Below are positions 7,230 to 17,381 of a stretch of 64,000 bases of DNA, one piece after another (positions within the stretch are counted from its first letter, which is position 1; every line of letters starts with the position of its first letter). The DNA comes from G963556115 sp963675945 (lineage in GTDB: Bacteria; Planctomycetota; SZUA-567): the NCBI GenBank assembly GCA_963675945.1, contig OY780932.1, positions 3,286,001-3,350,000 on the forward strand. Direction: 5' to 3'. Position numbers and translations under genes: made by a program. The notes under the pieces were generated by a model. The model searched no databases. It was not told the origin of the DNA and saw nothing but the letters and a program-made list of their open reading frames with translations.

Positions 7230-10094
7230 TCAGAGTGCAAGCCAAGACTGAGCAAAATCCGCATTTGCCGCACATAATTCTTCATGCCGGAGTTCATGAC
7301 AGGAAAAGACAAACACTTGATTCTCCCGGGAGAGTTCGAGCAACTGTTCCATGCCGGTAACAAATCGCTGATCATCAGCATTGATAAAGGGATCATCAAG
7401 GATTATCGGTAGGATAGTATCGGTTGCCACCTTCTGTGAAAGCATCAGACGTAGCGAGAGATATACCTGATCGCGCATTCCTTTTGAGAGGTATTCAGCT
7501 ATAGTCTCACTCGCAACCGGCACCCCGCCATCACGAAGGACGGCACAGAGCTTGAGTTCCTTGGAGAGTGAGAACTCAAATTTACTGGAGAACTTGGCAA
7601 TATACGCATTGAACTCTTCTGAAAAGATTGGACTCCACCGCGAATGCAACTCACTGGAGATTCGTTCAAAAGCAGCTAACGCCCGGCTAGTCGCTTGCTG
7701 AAACCTCCTCGCCTTATAGAGAGCGTCTTCGAGCCGGGCTTTCTCTTCGCTTAGAACCGGGAGTCTTTCCCGCCTGCGATTATCCTCAATCGCCAGAGAT
7801 TTCTCACGTTCAACCAACTCGCCCTCGGTATCCTCCAGCCTCAGTCGTGCCAGCTTGATTTCATTGCCATACTCCAGAATACTCTGCTCAGGCTCATAGG
7901 CCTCCAACCATGGTTCCTCCTCCAGAACGGCGCTTATACGTTTTGCCCAGGTATCAATCTCTAACTCTATAGAATCAAGTTCATCAACATCCCCTGCCGC
8001 ACTGATCGCAGCCGGCAGAGCTATCTCTTCAAGCTGTCTAAGGTGTTGAAGCTTGCCGGAGCGGACCTTAAACTCATCCATAGCCTGAGCATAATCCTCG
8101 GCAATCACCTCTACCCCGGCCTTAAGCAGATCCTCTTCCAACTCCGCCTTGAGCTCGGCAATCTGATCCGCCAGTTCATTCTCCTGCTCCTGAAGACCCT
8201 CCTGCTTGCCCTTCACTACCTGAAACTGCTCGCTCAGAGCCAGAGCATCGGAGACCTCACGCATGAACACCCTTGCCCTGGAAATATCGATTCTGGTTGC
8301 TTCATCGGCAATACCTATTTCACAAAATAGCCGTTTCAGAGTTGCATACGACTCCTCGATAACCTCTGTTACCTCCTTATGCCGCTGTACCCGTTGCTCC
8401 CAAGCGTCCACCTCGCGCGAAGCTTTATTCATCCTCGCAATAAGTTCGAGTAAACCGTCCTTATCCTGCTCTGCCAGAGCGGCAAAAGCATTGAGTTTCT
8501 CCTCCATCTTGCTGAATTTCTCAGGATAAGTTGAGAGTTCTTCGTCTAAACGCAATATCTCCTCTTCACTGCGCACATACTCCCCCTGTGCCACCCCATT
8601 CACCCCAACCAGCCTCAGCGCACCAAATATTGCCCACCCCAGACAAACAACAGCCGGTATGAGCATAAATAACATAAAACCCATCGCTACAAAGGAAAAT
8701 ACCGATACCCCGGTAAAGACACAACCGAGCACCAGATTATTCCTCGCCGCTCGGTAACGATATCCCCGTTCACTCACAATACCTTTTAGCAGATTGAGTT
8801 GTTCCTGACGCTGACTCTTGAATCTACTCTCTTTATTCTCAAGCTGTTCACGTATGCGGTTATAATTAACCACAAACTCAACCTCTACATCCCGCGCTCC
8901 GGCTTTCCACTTATTGAAATTATCAACCTCTACCGCATCCACTCCAGCCTTGAGCATGAGCGCTTCCGCACTCCGGCAATCTATACGTACTGACCGTTCC
9001 CGACCCAGATTATTTTCCAGTATGGCCATACTCTGCTCTATACGCTGCAGATATTCTGAAGTAATATTGGCACGTTTACCAAGATTATCCACCCGTTTTT
9101 GCAGATACTCCAACTCCGCCAGGCCGGTATTTTTGACCGCAACAATATCCTCGACCCGCTCCTGCTTATCACTGAGCAGAGCCAACTTTTCTGCAATAAT
9201 CTCGATATCCTTGAATTCAAATTCATTGAGTTGCTCAAGCTCTTCAACTTCAGCCTGAAGCTTGAGTACACTCTCACGTGCCAGCCTCTTGCGCTCAAAT
9301 CTCTCTACCAGCGCTTCATACTGCAAAAGACAGATTAGGTAATCATATTTGCTAATTGAGTTTCTTATCTGCTCTGTAGCCAGCCGCTGATTGGCAGCTG
9401 CAGCAAATTTTTCCTCAACCTCACCGAATGCCAGCAAGATCTCCCCTACCTCCCGCTCTATGGCGTCAATCCGCTGTTGCAACCGTTTGATCTCGGTACC
9501 AACCATAAGTCGATTATTACTGCTTACCCCTGCATATAGATTTGCTTGCGATTCAAGCACTGCCCTGGCCTCTTCTACAGAGACCCCTTCCCCACTGTCA
9601 GTGCTGAATAATGTCGACAATGAATCAACAAATTCCACAAAGTCCCAATCTTTATTGAGTTCATCCTGCGAGAGAAAGACAAGTTTCAGATACTGCTCAC
9701 GACTCAGTCCGGTAAGGCTCTGCCCAAGACAGTCCCCATTTGGCGGAATCTCAAAGTCAGTAGTAATATCCTTACCGCTTGCCAACTCCAGAACTCGCAG
9801 TTTCCCCAGAGCAAAATCCCTCCAAATATTTATCCTACTCCCGTCCGCTCTCCTGACTACCGCGCTGCCCGAAAAGCCTTCAGCCTGGTGCGGCAAATAT
9901 CTGCGAATTCTCAAAGCACCTCTATCACCGCGTTTAGAACTACTCTTTATTCCGTAAAGTATAGCTATCAGAGCATCAGCAAGAGTTGTCTTCCCAGACT
10001 CATTGGCAGCAACAATCAGGTTCATCCCCCGAGCAAACTCATACTCGCCGGTAATACACCCAAACCCCTTTAATTGAACACTTTCTATAATCAT
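7230..10094 (-). CDS. YhaN-like SMC-type AAA ATPase
   Basis: The 954-residue protein has an N-terminal ABC/SMC ATPase half (SVQLKGFGCITGEY, Walker A ANESGKTTLADALIAILYG), about 700 residues of coiled coil, and a C-terminal half with Walker B LPIILDDPFINADDQRF preceded by a signature-like SKGMRDQVYLSLRLML. Two adjacent hydrophobic segments (about residues 455-500, VFSFVAMGFMLFML and AVVCLGWAIFGALRLVG) lie inside the coiled coil, as in Bacillus YhaN. This would tether the molecule to the membrane. The ATG at 10094 (MIIESV) is preferred over the frame's upstream ATG at 10130 because family members begin at this strand. RecN/SbcC-like relatives act on DNA ends. No SbcD/YhaO-type nuclease gene is adjacent. 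Confidence 0.75.
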   Translation of the reverse strand: MIIESVQLKGFGCITGEYEFARGMNLIVAANESGKTTLADALIAILYGIKSSSKRGDRGALRIRRYLPHQAEGFSGSAVVRRADGSRINIWRDFALGKLRVLELASGKDITTDFEIPPNGDCLGQSLTGLSREQYLKLVFLSQDELNKDWDFVEFVDSLSTLFSTDSGEGVSVEEARAVLESQANLYAGVSSNNRLMVGTEIKRLQQRIDAIEREVGEILLAFGEVEEKFAAAANQRLATEQIRNSISKYDYLICLLQYEALVERFERKRLARESVLKLQAEVEELEQLNEFEFKDIEIIAEKLALLSDKQERVEDIVAVKNTGLAELEYLQKRVDNLGKRANITSEYLQRIEQSMAILENNLGRERSVRIDCRSAEALMLKAGVDAVEVDNFNKWKAGARDVEVEFVVNYNRIREQLENKESRFKSQRQEQLNLLKGIVSERGYRYRAARNNLVLGCVFTGVSVFSFVAMGFMLFMLIPAVVCLGWAIFGALRLVGVNGVAQGEYVRSEEEILRLDEELSTYPEKFSKMEEKLNAFAALAEQDKDGLLELIARMNKASREVDAWEQRVQRHKEVTEVIEESYATLKRLFCEIGIADEATRIDISRARVFMREVSDALALSEQFQVVKGKQEGLQEQENELADQIAELKAELEEDLLKAGVEVIAEDYAQAMDEFKVRSGKLQHLRQLEEIALPAAISAAGDVDELDSIELEIDTWAKRISAVLEEEPWLEAYEPEQSILEYGNEIKLARLRLEDTEGELVEREKSLAIEDNRRRERLPVLSEEKARLEDALYKARRFQQATSRALAAFERISSELHSRWSPIFSEEFNAYIAKFSSKFEFSLSKELKLCAVLRDGGVPVASETIAEYLSKGMRDQVYLSLRLMLSQKVATDTILPIILDDPFINADDQRFVTGMEQLLELSRENQVFVFSCHELRHEELCAANADFAQSWLAL

Positions 10095-10268
10095 ACTGCC
10101 GCCACAAACCTTATAAATTAAGCGAACCATAATCCTAAAAATGAATAGATTTATTTTGCATTTGTTCTTGCATTAATCAATTAAATACTATAATTATTAT
10201 TAAAGTTTTCAACATTCAAACAGAATATACTAGCAGATACCGGACTCAAGAGAAAGCAGATAAATACA

Positions 10269-11231
10269 ATGAGCAATGACTTCTGGAAGGACAAACGAAT
10301 TATTGTAACTGGTGGAGCTGGTTTTCTAGGTTCATTTGTTGTCGAAAAACTGGAGCGGCTCGGAGCTGAGGATATATATGTTCCTCGAAGTGCCAACTAT
10401 GACCTCAGAACGGTAGAGGCTATCAAGGAGCTTATCCATGACACCTCAAAAAATGGCGAGCCGGTAGATATGATCATACATCTGGCGGCTAATGTAGGAG
10501 GTATCGGCGCCAACCGCGAACATCCAGGCACCTTCTTCTACGACAATCTGATGATGGGCACCAATCTCTTGCATGAGAGCTACCGTGCGGGTATTGCCAA
10601 GTTTATTGCCACCGGCACCATCTGCGCTTATCCCAAGTTTACACCGGTTCCTTTCAAGGAAGAGGATCTCTGGGACGGTTACCCGGAGGAGACCAATGCC
10701 CCTTACGGCCTAGCCAAAAAGATGATGCTTGTCCAGAGTCAGGCCTATAGAGAGGAATACGGTTACAACTCGATATTCCTCCTCCCGGTCAACCTCTACG
10801 GCCCCCGAGACAATTTCGATCTCAATACCTCACACGTCATCCCCGCCATGATCCGCAAATGCATCGAAGCCAAAGACTCAAAAGCTCAGAGCATTACTCT
10901 ATGGGGAGACGGTTCGCCATCCCGGGAATTCCTCTATGTGGAAGATGCGGCCGAAGGTCTTATCCGCGCCAGTCAGCACCTGAACACCTCAGAGCCGGTA
11001 AATCTTGGCTCGGGCAGGGAGGTCAATATCCGTGAACTAGCTGAAATTATCCGCGGCGCTGTCGGCTTCAACGGCGAGATCATCTGGGATACGAACAAAC
11101 CCAACGGACAACCCCGTCGCTGCCTTAATACCGAGAAAGCAGAGAGATTGTTCGGTTTTGTTGCCCGCAAGAAGCTCGAAGACGGCATCGGTGAGACAGT
11201 AGAATGGTATATTAATAATCAACATGACTAA
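10269..11231 (+). CDS. fcl: GDP-L-fucose synthase-like NAD(P)-dependent epimerase/reductase
   Basis: A 320-residue extended SDR enzyme. The Rossmann motif is TGGAGFLGS (residues ~14-22), the substrate-region motif is HLAANVGGIGANREHP, and the catalytic YxxxK is YGLAKK. These match the GDP-4-keto-6-deoxymannose epimerase/reductase (GDP-fucose synthase) family, including the AAxVGGI segment typical of it. The product would supply GDP-fucose for surface glycans. No GDP-mannose dehydratase is in this window. The last 8 bases overlap the start of the ABC ATPase gene, so translation of the two is probably coupled, although no functional link is evident. Confidence 0.8.
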   Translation: MSNDFWKDKRIIVTGGAGFLGSFVVEKLERLGAEDIYVPRSANYDLRTVEAIKELIHDTSKNGEPVDMIIHLAANVGGIGANREHPGTFFYDNLMMGTNLLHESYRAGIAKFIATGTICAYPKFTPVPFKEEDLWDGYPEETNAPYGLAKKMMLVQSQAYREEYGYNSIFLLPVNLYGPRDNFDLNTSHVIPAMIRKCIEAKDSKAQSITLWGDGSPSREFLYVEDAAEGLIRASQHLNTSEPVNLGSGREVNIRELAEIIRGAVGFNGEIIWDTNKPNGQPRRCLNTEKAERLFGFVARKKLEDGIGETVEWYINNQHD

Positions 11232-12267
11232 ACAGGTAGACCATAAATCTCAACCCACAGCCAAGACCGAGACGTCCCCGGCAACAAACTCCTCACTCCT
11301 GCTCAGAGTTGAAAACCTCTGTAAGTTCTTTCCCATACGCAGTGGCATTTTACAACGTGTTCAGGGACAGGTAAGAGCCGTAAATCAACTCTCTTTCAGC
11401 ATTGCCCGCGGCAAGACCTACTCGCTGGTGGGTGAATCTGGATGCGGCAAAACGACAACCGGTAGATCGTTACTCAGACTGACCGAACCGACCTCCGGCG
11501 AGGTATTCTTCGACGGCGTTAATATTAACCGACTGAAACGTCGCGAACTCCAGCAACTCCGCCATAGAATGCAGATCATCTTTCAAGATCCATTCTCCAG
11601 CCTCAATCCGCGCCATACCGTCTATGATATAATCTCAGAAGGCATCAGAATTCACCGGAAACTCGAGAAGACCTTGATCAGGGACGAGGTTCTATCCTTA
11701 CTGCACGATGTTGGGCTTGATGCAGAATACCTGCAGCGCTACCCACATGAATTCTCTGGAGGTCAACGCCAACGCATTGCTATTGCCAGAGCCCTAGCGG
11801 TAAAACCGGAGTTTATTGTCTGTGATGAATCGGTAAGCGCTTTGGACGTATCTATTCAAGCACAGATCATCAATCTCCTCCAGGATCTCCAACAGAGAAA
11901 GGGTCTGGCCTACCTCTTCATTACCCATGACCTCGCGGTAGTGCGTCATATCTCCGATCGGGTTGGGGTCATGTACCTGGGACAACTCATGGAAGAAGCG
12001 GATACCGACGAACTATTCACCGCTCCCAAGCACCCATATACCAAAGCCCTGCTCAGTGCCATTCCCTGTATCGACCCGAATAAGCGGAGTCAGCGAATAG
12101 CACTCAAGGGAGAGATCCCAAGCGCGGCCAACCCACCTGCCGGCTGCCCTTTCCACCCTCGCTGCCCGGAAGCGATAGCGGCCTGCCGTAACAGTCTCAT
12201 ACCCGAAGCTATCTCCAGCACTGGCCATAAGATACGGTGTATCCACTTTACCCGGCATAGACCTTAA
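11224..12267 (+). CDS. Oligopeptide/dipeptide ABC transporter ATPase (OppF/DppF type)
   Basis: The 347-residue protein has Walker A GESGCGKTTTGRS, Q-loop IFQDPFSSLNP, signature SGGQRQRIAIARAL, Walker B FIVCDESVSALD, H-loop FITHDLAVV, and the oligopeptide-family C-terminal CPFHPRCPEA. This is the OppF/DppF arrangement. It starts inside the last codons of the epimerase gene. No permease, binding protein or partner OppD lies nearby, so the rest of the transporter must be encoded elsewhere. The family call is certain; the substrate is not. Confidence 0.85.
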   Translation: MTKQVDHKSQPTAKTETSPATNSSLLLRVENLCKFFPIRSGILQRVQGQVRAVNQLSFSIARGKTYSLVGESGCGKTTTGRSLLRLTEPTSGEVFFDGVNINRLKRRELQQLRHRMQIIFQDPFSSLNPRHTVYDIISEGIRIHRKLEKTLIRDEVLSLLHDVGLDAEYLQRYPHEFSGGQRQRIAIARALAVKPEFIVCDESVSALDVSIQAQIINLLQDLQQRKGLAYLFITHDLAVVRHISDRVGVMYLGQLMEEADTDELFTAPKHPYTKALLSAIPCIDPNKRSQRIALKGEIPSAANPPAGCPFHPRCPEAIAACRNSLIPEAISSTGHKIRCIHFTRHRP

Positions 12268-12396
12268 ACCGAACAAGATTTTCCCGGCTTTTATCGCAAT
12301 TAAAAATAATCCCGGCTACAATAATTTACTTGTTTTATTGGCAATTTTCCCGACAATTATTAATATATACTAAAAATACAATTTCGAGGAACGCCC

Positions 12397-15300
12397 ATGA
12401 GTACCCCCAAGCCAGACCGTGAAGACCTCGATAAAGATACAGGAAAAAATCATTTGCCTAAAAAACACTTACTACTCAAACTTTCTGTTGTCTGCCTAAT
12501 TTTACTATTAGGAGCAGCCGTAACCTTACCGCTCGTATTCTCTGAAGCCCAAATCATCAAAATAGTCGAGAATGGATATCGCGACACCACCGGTCTCGAT
12601 CTAACGATAGAGGATATCGACCTTAAGCTACTGAGCGGCAGTATAGTTATGCATAGTATCAGCTCTACTAATACCGAAGGCACAGAGTTTATCTCAATTG
12701 AGTATGCCGAACTCAACCTAAGTTTATCAGATCTCTACGACCTCTATTTCACCGGCAATCTAAAACTGAGAAGCTTCGCGGTTAAGCAGGTGCAACTTAC
12801 CTATCTGCCGTATATCCAGATAATTAATAAGATTCTCCCGCACGAGCTGACCTCAGACTACAACCTCGCTATTGCCAAAGTCCTCGACAAGAGTATAGTC
12901 AATATTGATTATCTCCAACTTGAGCAGGAATCCCCCACGACCATAGCCTTTAATTTTAAAGGAGATATTACGGGTGAGATATCAGGTGGAGGCAACATCA
13001 GCGGCAAAATTTTCAACCTGAATAAACTTGATTTCAGCAAGATCTCAGTCAAAGCCAATACCGCCAGATTTGAAATTCAAATCAAAGATACCCCTCTCCA
13101 TAATATTTTTTCCGGTACCGCTGCCTATGCTGAGGCAAAATGCGAGCTAGAAGGCATACTGTTAACCCAGCAATCACCGCTAGCGATTTTCCATGCCACC
13201 CCCGAGACCAAACATGTAGGAAAATGCACCTGGGATTTCGCCCAAGATGTTATCACCGTCCCCAACGTAATAATTACCAACAGCGAAGGAATGTTTATCA
13301 AAGCCAGTGGCAGTATAACCCATCCCACCGAACACCAAAAAATAGGCATCCATGCTGATATTTACGAATCACTCGCTCCTGTTCCAACCCTACCCCTAGC
13401 GACAACAGGATTAAAGCTAAGCCTAAGCCCGGGGTTCAATTTTACTGGTCACATAGATATAGTCCCGCAACAACTTGATATCAAAGGCAAGATCAAAGCA
13501 GATAACATCACTCTAAATCAGGACTCAGGCACGAGCCTCAAAGCAAATCTCACCACAGATTTCCATGCGACTCGAGACTCACTATTGTTTGAAAACATTG
13601 AAGGCAAGGTAGGCGAAACCGCGCTAACGGGCAGCACTTTTATTCCCACGCGCGTATTTACCCCGACAGACTCCCTGATAAACAACCTCAAGAGCATCGA
13701 GTTGAACCTGGATTTCAACGGTAAGATGCAGAATATCGTCAACGACCTGCTGAGACTTGGATACTACCCTGAGGATGCACTGAAACCGAGCGGTGACTTC
13801 AGCCTACGTCTCATTAGTAAACCCCAAAACACTACCAGCAATCTCTCATTACTCTTCGGCTCCAATGACAAGAATGCCGTACTCCTCAATTCCTCACAAA
13901 CACGCCTGCCACTGGGAAGATTCACTGGTAATATTGAAGCGCAACTACAAAACCGAGGAGTTATTATCCACAAAGCCTCATTCAAATCGCTACCTCTAGA
14001 GCTTAACGTAACAACCGACAATACCCCTACAGACCAAACATATAAAATCAAATTTGATCTCAAAGGATATCTGAGCAGATTACTACCTCTGCTCACACCT
14101 GAGCTGGCGCATGAATTCAACACTATCAACCTGATCTCGCTACAAGGTGAAGGCGAATACAACCTACAGACTAACAGCTTTTATTCAGACATGATCGAAT
14201 CCAAGCTCCAATTAACCAAGATCAACGCTCCAACCCAACTGACTCTCAACGGCCCCCTTTCCCTGAACGCAACAAATAAATGGCGGCTCAAACTCCCGGA
14301 ATCGACTATAAATATCATCAATACCGATATTATCAGCAATAAGGAGCAGACTGGCTGCTCCGCAATTCTCAAATTGGAGGCCGACCTGCTCCAGGAGTCG
14401 ATGCCTGAGACACTGATTTTCGCTCCAACCGGTAATGCCTCTCTCGGTGTGCGTTCCAAAAATGCTTCCATGCTGAACTTTCTCCTCGATTTATTCGGCA
14501 GCTCCGCCGAAGCACCAGCTATCGCCGACACCAAGCTCAAAGCGTTATTAAAGTTCACTCCAGAAACACTCAACTGCTCGGCTTCGTTTGCGGCAAAGAA
14601 CTTTGCCATCAACCAACCGGTAGTATTTACTGATGCAGAACTCTCTGGAAATACGGTCTTCGTCTATTCCATTGCCGACAAAAGAATAGATATAAAATCA
14701 CTGAACATTTCAAGTAACGACAATAGCTATAGTTATTCCGCCGCTGGTAATTTTTATATCGAAAACGCCATCTTTCAAGGCTTTAACAGCAAGCTTACAG
14801 CAGATTTAGACACTTTTTTCCAGCACTTCAAAGGATATGGCGAGAATGGTGCAAAGTTTGAAGGGAACATTGAAATAATTTCAGAATTAATTGGTACCGC
14901 AGAATCCCCAACGCTAACAATTGTCGGCAAATCAAACCAAATAAAGATAACCAAATACGGTTACAGCGAAATTGCACCAAACCTTAAATTTGGTGCCGAA
15001 CTGAGTTGGAACCGTGAAGTTGACGGGAGCATCTACGGCCTAAAAGCCAAAGAGATATTCGTCAAATCCGCCTATGCGTCGCTGTATGTTACCGGTAACG
15101 CTGAACGTTTCAAGCTCGGCAGTAGCGGCATTGTTGATTTCGGACAGGGGTGTGATATTGATCTTCTCCTCAAAGGAAATAGAAAGCTACTCTGGGTTCT
15201 CATCCCCGGATACTATTACCGCGGCTCCGATATTGGTAACAATGACAGTATTCAACTTTCTGCCAAACTCAAGGCCAGCAAACTACCATTATTCAGTTTT

Positions 15301-16404
15301 GGAAATGATCTTAAGCTGAAATTGATCGACCAAATACAGATATCTGCAGGTAAATTAACTATCGACGATCTGACTATCAAAGATGTCAGTGCTCAAAATA
15401 TCAGCATGAAATTCAACTTGAAGGACAGTATTCTGCGAATTTCGGAAGGGGCTGGACAGCTTAATGGAAGTTTCAACTTCGCCAGCACCACCAGACTTGG
15501 CGCCGTACCGCAAGGAAATATTGAACTGAATCTTACAAATATTGATCTTGCCGCGCTTCTGTCCAGAACCATGCGCGAGGATGCCATACTCAACGGCATT
15601 TTGAATCTTCCGCAAGATTCCCCACAATCATACCTGAGACTGGAGTGGACAGGCAACACCCTCCCAGCAATACTGAAGAGCATGAAGACCAAATCCGCAC
15701 ATGCTCATATCAAAGACTTAGTCGTGGAAGCTCCCAACAGACGCTTAGACTGGGAAGAATATCTGTCAGTTGATTTTCCGCCCTCGGTGGCCAAAAAGAT
15801 TTCGGCTCAAATAGACCAAAAGCTTGCCCCAACCTATGGCAAACGCAGAAAATATTATTACAAGAATTTGGATATCACCTACCATATTGCTGATGGCGCC
15901 CTGAACCTCACCGAGACCAAATGTGAAGGTGGCAATACTGCCGATCTCATCATACAAGGTATTGTTCTCGTCAACGGTAAACTCAGACTACGCATCTACC
16001 CGGTTAAGAATATCAACAAGATATTTGATACCCGTCTCCTGCTGCAAGCACCTTATATTCAGGCATATATCGCCACCCTCCCCCCTGAGCAGCAACAAAG
16101 AGTAATGCAGATAATCCCTTCTACTCTTGAACGTCTAGCCAGGGAGAAGAAATTATTTATCGAGGTAACCGGTACCATACAAGCCCCCAAGGTCGAAGTT
16201 GATAACCTCAAAAAAGAGATCAGAAAAAATATTCCAGTGATAACCCAGCAATTTAAAGATACTGTCGGGGAAAAAGGTGTATTGAATCTTCTGCTCAAAG
16301 ATGTAAAATCAGAGAAACTCAAAAAAGTATTAGGGGGTAACAATAATGACTTAGCGCTCCAGTCGGGGTCAAGTATTGGTGACCTGCTCAAGCTGATTGA
16401 ATAA
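12397..16404 (+). CDS. AsmA/TamB-like envelope protein, 1335 aa
   Basis: A short basic cytoplasmic segment is followed by one membrane anchor (LLLKLSVVCLILLLGAAVTLPLVF, about residues 27-50). About 1270 residues of repetitive beta-rich sequence follow, with many 'LNLxFxGxL' strands. The start resembles AsmA (VENGYRDTTGLDLTIEDIDLKL). The C-terminal part (ALNLTETKCEGG, IQGIVLVNGKLRLRIYPV) also looks AsmA-like. Such proteins span the periplasm as lipid-carrying grooves in Gram-negative bacteria; transport of phospholipid here is inferred from the family. CGAGGAA precedes the ATG. A small membrane protein and a receiver-domain protein follow 12 and 18 bp after successive stops, so an operon is likely. 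A second gene of this type begins at 62819. Confidence 0.7.
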   Translation: MSTPKPDREDLDKDTGKNHLPKKHLLLKLSVVCLILLLGAAVTLPLVFSEAQIIKIVENGYRDTTGLDLTIEDIDLKLLSGSIVMHSISSTNTEGTEFISIEYAELNLSLSDLYDLYFTGNLKLRSFAVKQVQLTYLPYIQIINKILPHELTSDYNLAIAKVLDKSIVNIDYLQLEQESPTTIAFNFKGDITGEISGGGNISGKIFNLNKLDFSKISVKANTARFEIQIKDTPLHNIFSGTAAYAEAKCELEGILLTQQSPLAIFHATPETKHVGKCTWDFAQDVITVPNVIITNSEGMFIKASGSITHPTEHQKIGIHADIYESLAPVPTLPLATTGLKLSLSPGFNFTGHIDIVPQQLDIKGKIKADNITLNQDSGTSLKANLTTDFHATRDSLLFENIEGKVGETALTGSTFIPTRVFTPTDSLINNLKSIELNLDFNGKMQNIVNDLLRLGYYPEDALKPSGDFSLRLISKPQNTTSNLSLLFGSNDKNAVLLNSSQTRLPLGRFTGNIEAQLQNRGVIIHKASFKSLPLELNVTTDNTPTDQTYKIKFDLKGYLSRLLPLLTPELAHEFNTINLISLQGEGEYNLQTNSFYSDMIESKLQLTKINAPTQLTLNGPLSLNATNKWRLKLPESTINIINTDIISNKEQTGCSAILKLEADLLQESMPETLIFAPTGNASLGVRSKNASMLNFLLDLFGSSAEAPAIADTKLKALLKFTPETLNCSASFAAKNFAINQPVVFTDAELSGNTVFVYSIADKRIDIKSLNISSNDNSYSYSAAGNFYIENAIFQGFNSKLTADLDTFFQHFKGYGENGAKFEGNIEIISELIGTAESPTLTIVGKSNQIKITKYGYSEIAPNLKFGAELSWNREVDGSIYGLKAKEIFVKSAYASLYVTGNAERFKLGSSGIVDFGQGCDIDLLLKGNRKLLWVLIPGYYYRGSDIGNNDSIQLSAKLKASKLPLFSFGNDLKLKLIDQIQISAGKLTIDDLTIKDVSAQNISMKFNLKDSILRISEGAGQLNGSFNFASTTRLGAVPQGNIELNLTNIDLAALLSRTMREDAILNGILNLPQDSPQSYLRLEWTGNTLPAILKSMKTKSAHAHIKDLVVEAPNRRLDWEEYLSVDFPPSVAKKISAQIDQKLAPTYGKRRKYYYKNLDITYHIADGALNLTETKCEGGNTADLIIQGIVLVNGKLRLRIYPVKNINKIFDTRLLLQAPYIQAYIATLPPEQQQRVMQIIPSTLERLAREKKLFIEVTGTIQAPKVEVDNLKKEIRKNIPVITQQFKDTVGEKGVLNLLLKDVKSEKLKKVLGGNNNDLALQSGSSIGDLLKLIE

Positions 16405-16416
16405 TACGGAGACTTA

Positions 16417-16629
16417 ATGAATAAAGAAGAAGAGATAAGGCATAAAGAAGAGGTTTCAGCTACTTTAGAACAGATAAAAGCCTACAAAGAAGGTGTGGCT
16501 TCACCGAAATCAAAGTACTATATTGATATTCCGATCTGGAGACTGGCTATTGAAGGAATCTCCGCGTTCCTGCTGGCCATCTTTGTCGGAATGGGACTGG
16601 CTGTTTTATATAAGATTATTGCATTTTAA
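16417..16629 (+). CDS. Small membrane protein, 70 aa, unknown
   Basis: It begins 12 bp after the AsmA-like stop, with CGGAG at a good distance before the ATG. The first half is charged (EEEIRHKEEVSATLEQIK), and the second half is a hydrophobic stretch (LAIEGISAFLLAIFVGMGLAVLYKI) long enough for one membrane span. It is probably anchored with its N terminus in the cytoplasm. No family recognised. The tight spacing to both neighbours argues that it is a real gene. Confidence 0.6.
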   Translation: MNKEEEIRHKEEVSATLEQIKAYKEGVASPKSKYYIDIPIWRLAIEGISAFLLAIFVGMGLAVLYKIIAF

Positions 16630-16647
16630 CAGACCGAATATAAAAAT

Positions 16648-17379
16648 ATGAAAAAGATACTGCTAGTTATCGAAGATAAACAGGAACGTATAACGGTACG
16701 CCATGCGCTCAATCTTTCAGGTTATACCGTAATTGAATCAGAGAGTAGCGGCTCAGCTCTGGCCGCCATCGCCAACCACCCTGATATTGAAATGATTATT
16801 CTGGACTGGAGCATTGAAGAACATGACGGCACCTCAACCTTCAGCATTCTCTACGAGAACTTTTCTACCATTCCAATCTTTGTTATCGGTGAAGACAGCA
16901 GCAACAACGCTATAATTTCCCTCATCAGTCTTGGAGCTGTGGACTATCTGATAAAGCCGCTAGATAAGGATCACCTCTGCTTTATGGTAGACAACATCCT
17001 CAACAAGGAACAACGGATGATGCGGAATAAAGCGACACGCAAACAAGTCCTTTTTGCTGCAACCAGCCAGATTGAGGTCACCACCATCTCCAAACAATCG
17101 GTAACGCTGAAAGTAAATTTCAGCATCCCTGCAGGCACAGTCACCACCTTTACCTGTGACGACCTTTCCGAGCTGCTGGAGATCCCCTTTACCCACCGGT
17201 ATTCCTGCAAGGTAATATCATGCACCCAGCAATTTGAACAGAATTCAAATGTTCCATTTTACTGTATCAAAGCGACCTTCCTCAGCCTCTCTCCCCTCAT
17301 CTCCTCAAAGATTGAACAAGTTCTGAGCAAGAACTTACTGGCGAGCAAAGCGGTAAACCAGAAAGGCTTTATCCCGTAA
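16648..17379 (+). CDS. Receiver-domain protein with C-terminal beta-rich (possibly PilZ-like) domain
   Basis: Residues 1-120 form a response-regulator receiver: LLVIEDKQE (one of the usual two acidic residues kept), the phospho-acceptor Asp in IILDWS (~53), and the conserved Lys in YLIKPLD (~104). The usual Ser/Thr after beta-4 is replaced by Gly (VIGED). Residues ~135-240 are beta-rich (VTTISKQSVTLKVNFSIPAG) and could be a PilZ-like barrel, although the RxxxR motif is not evident. No kinase gene is adjacent. It stops 2 bp short of a convergent gene. It is probably in the AsmA-like operon. Confidence 0.6.
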   Translation: MKKILLVIEDKQERITVRHALNLSGYTVIESESSGSALAAIANHPDIEMIILDWSIEEHDGTSTFSILYENFSTIPIFVIGEDSSNNAIISLISLGAVDYLIKPLDKDHLCFMVDNILNKEQRMMRNKATRKQVLFAATSQIEVTTISKQSVTLKVNFSIPAGTVTTFTCDDLSELLEIPFTHRYSCKVISCTQQFEQNSNVPFYCIKATFLSLSPLISSKIEQVLSKNLLASKAVNQKGFIP

Positions 17380-17381
17380 CG

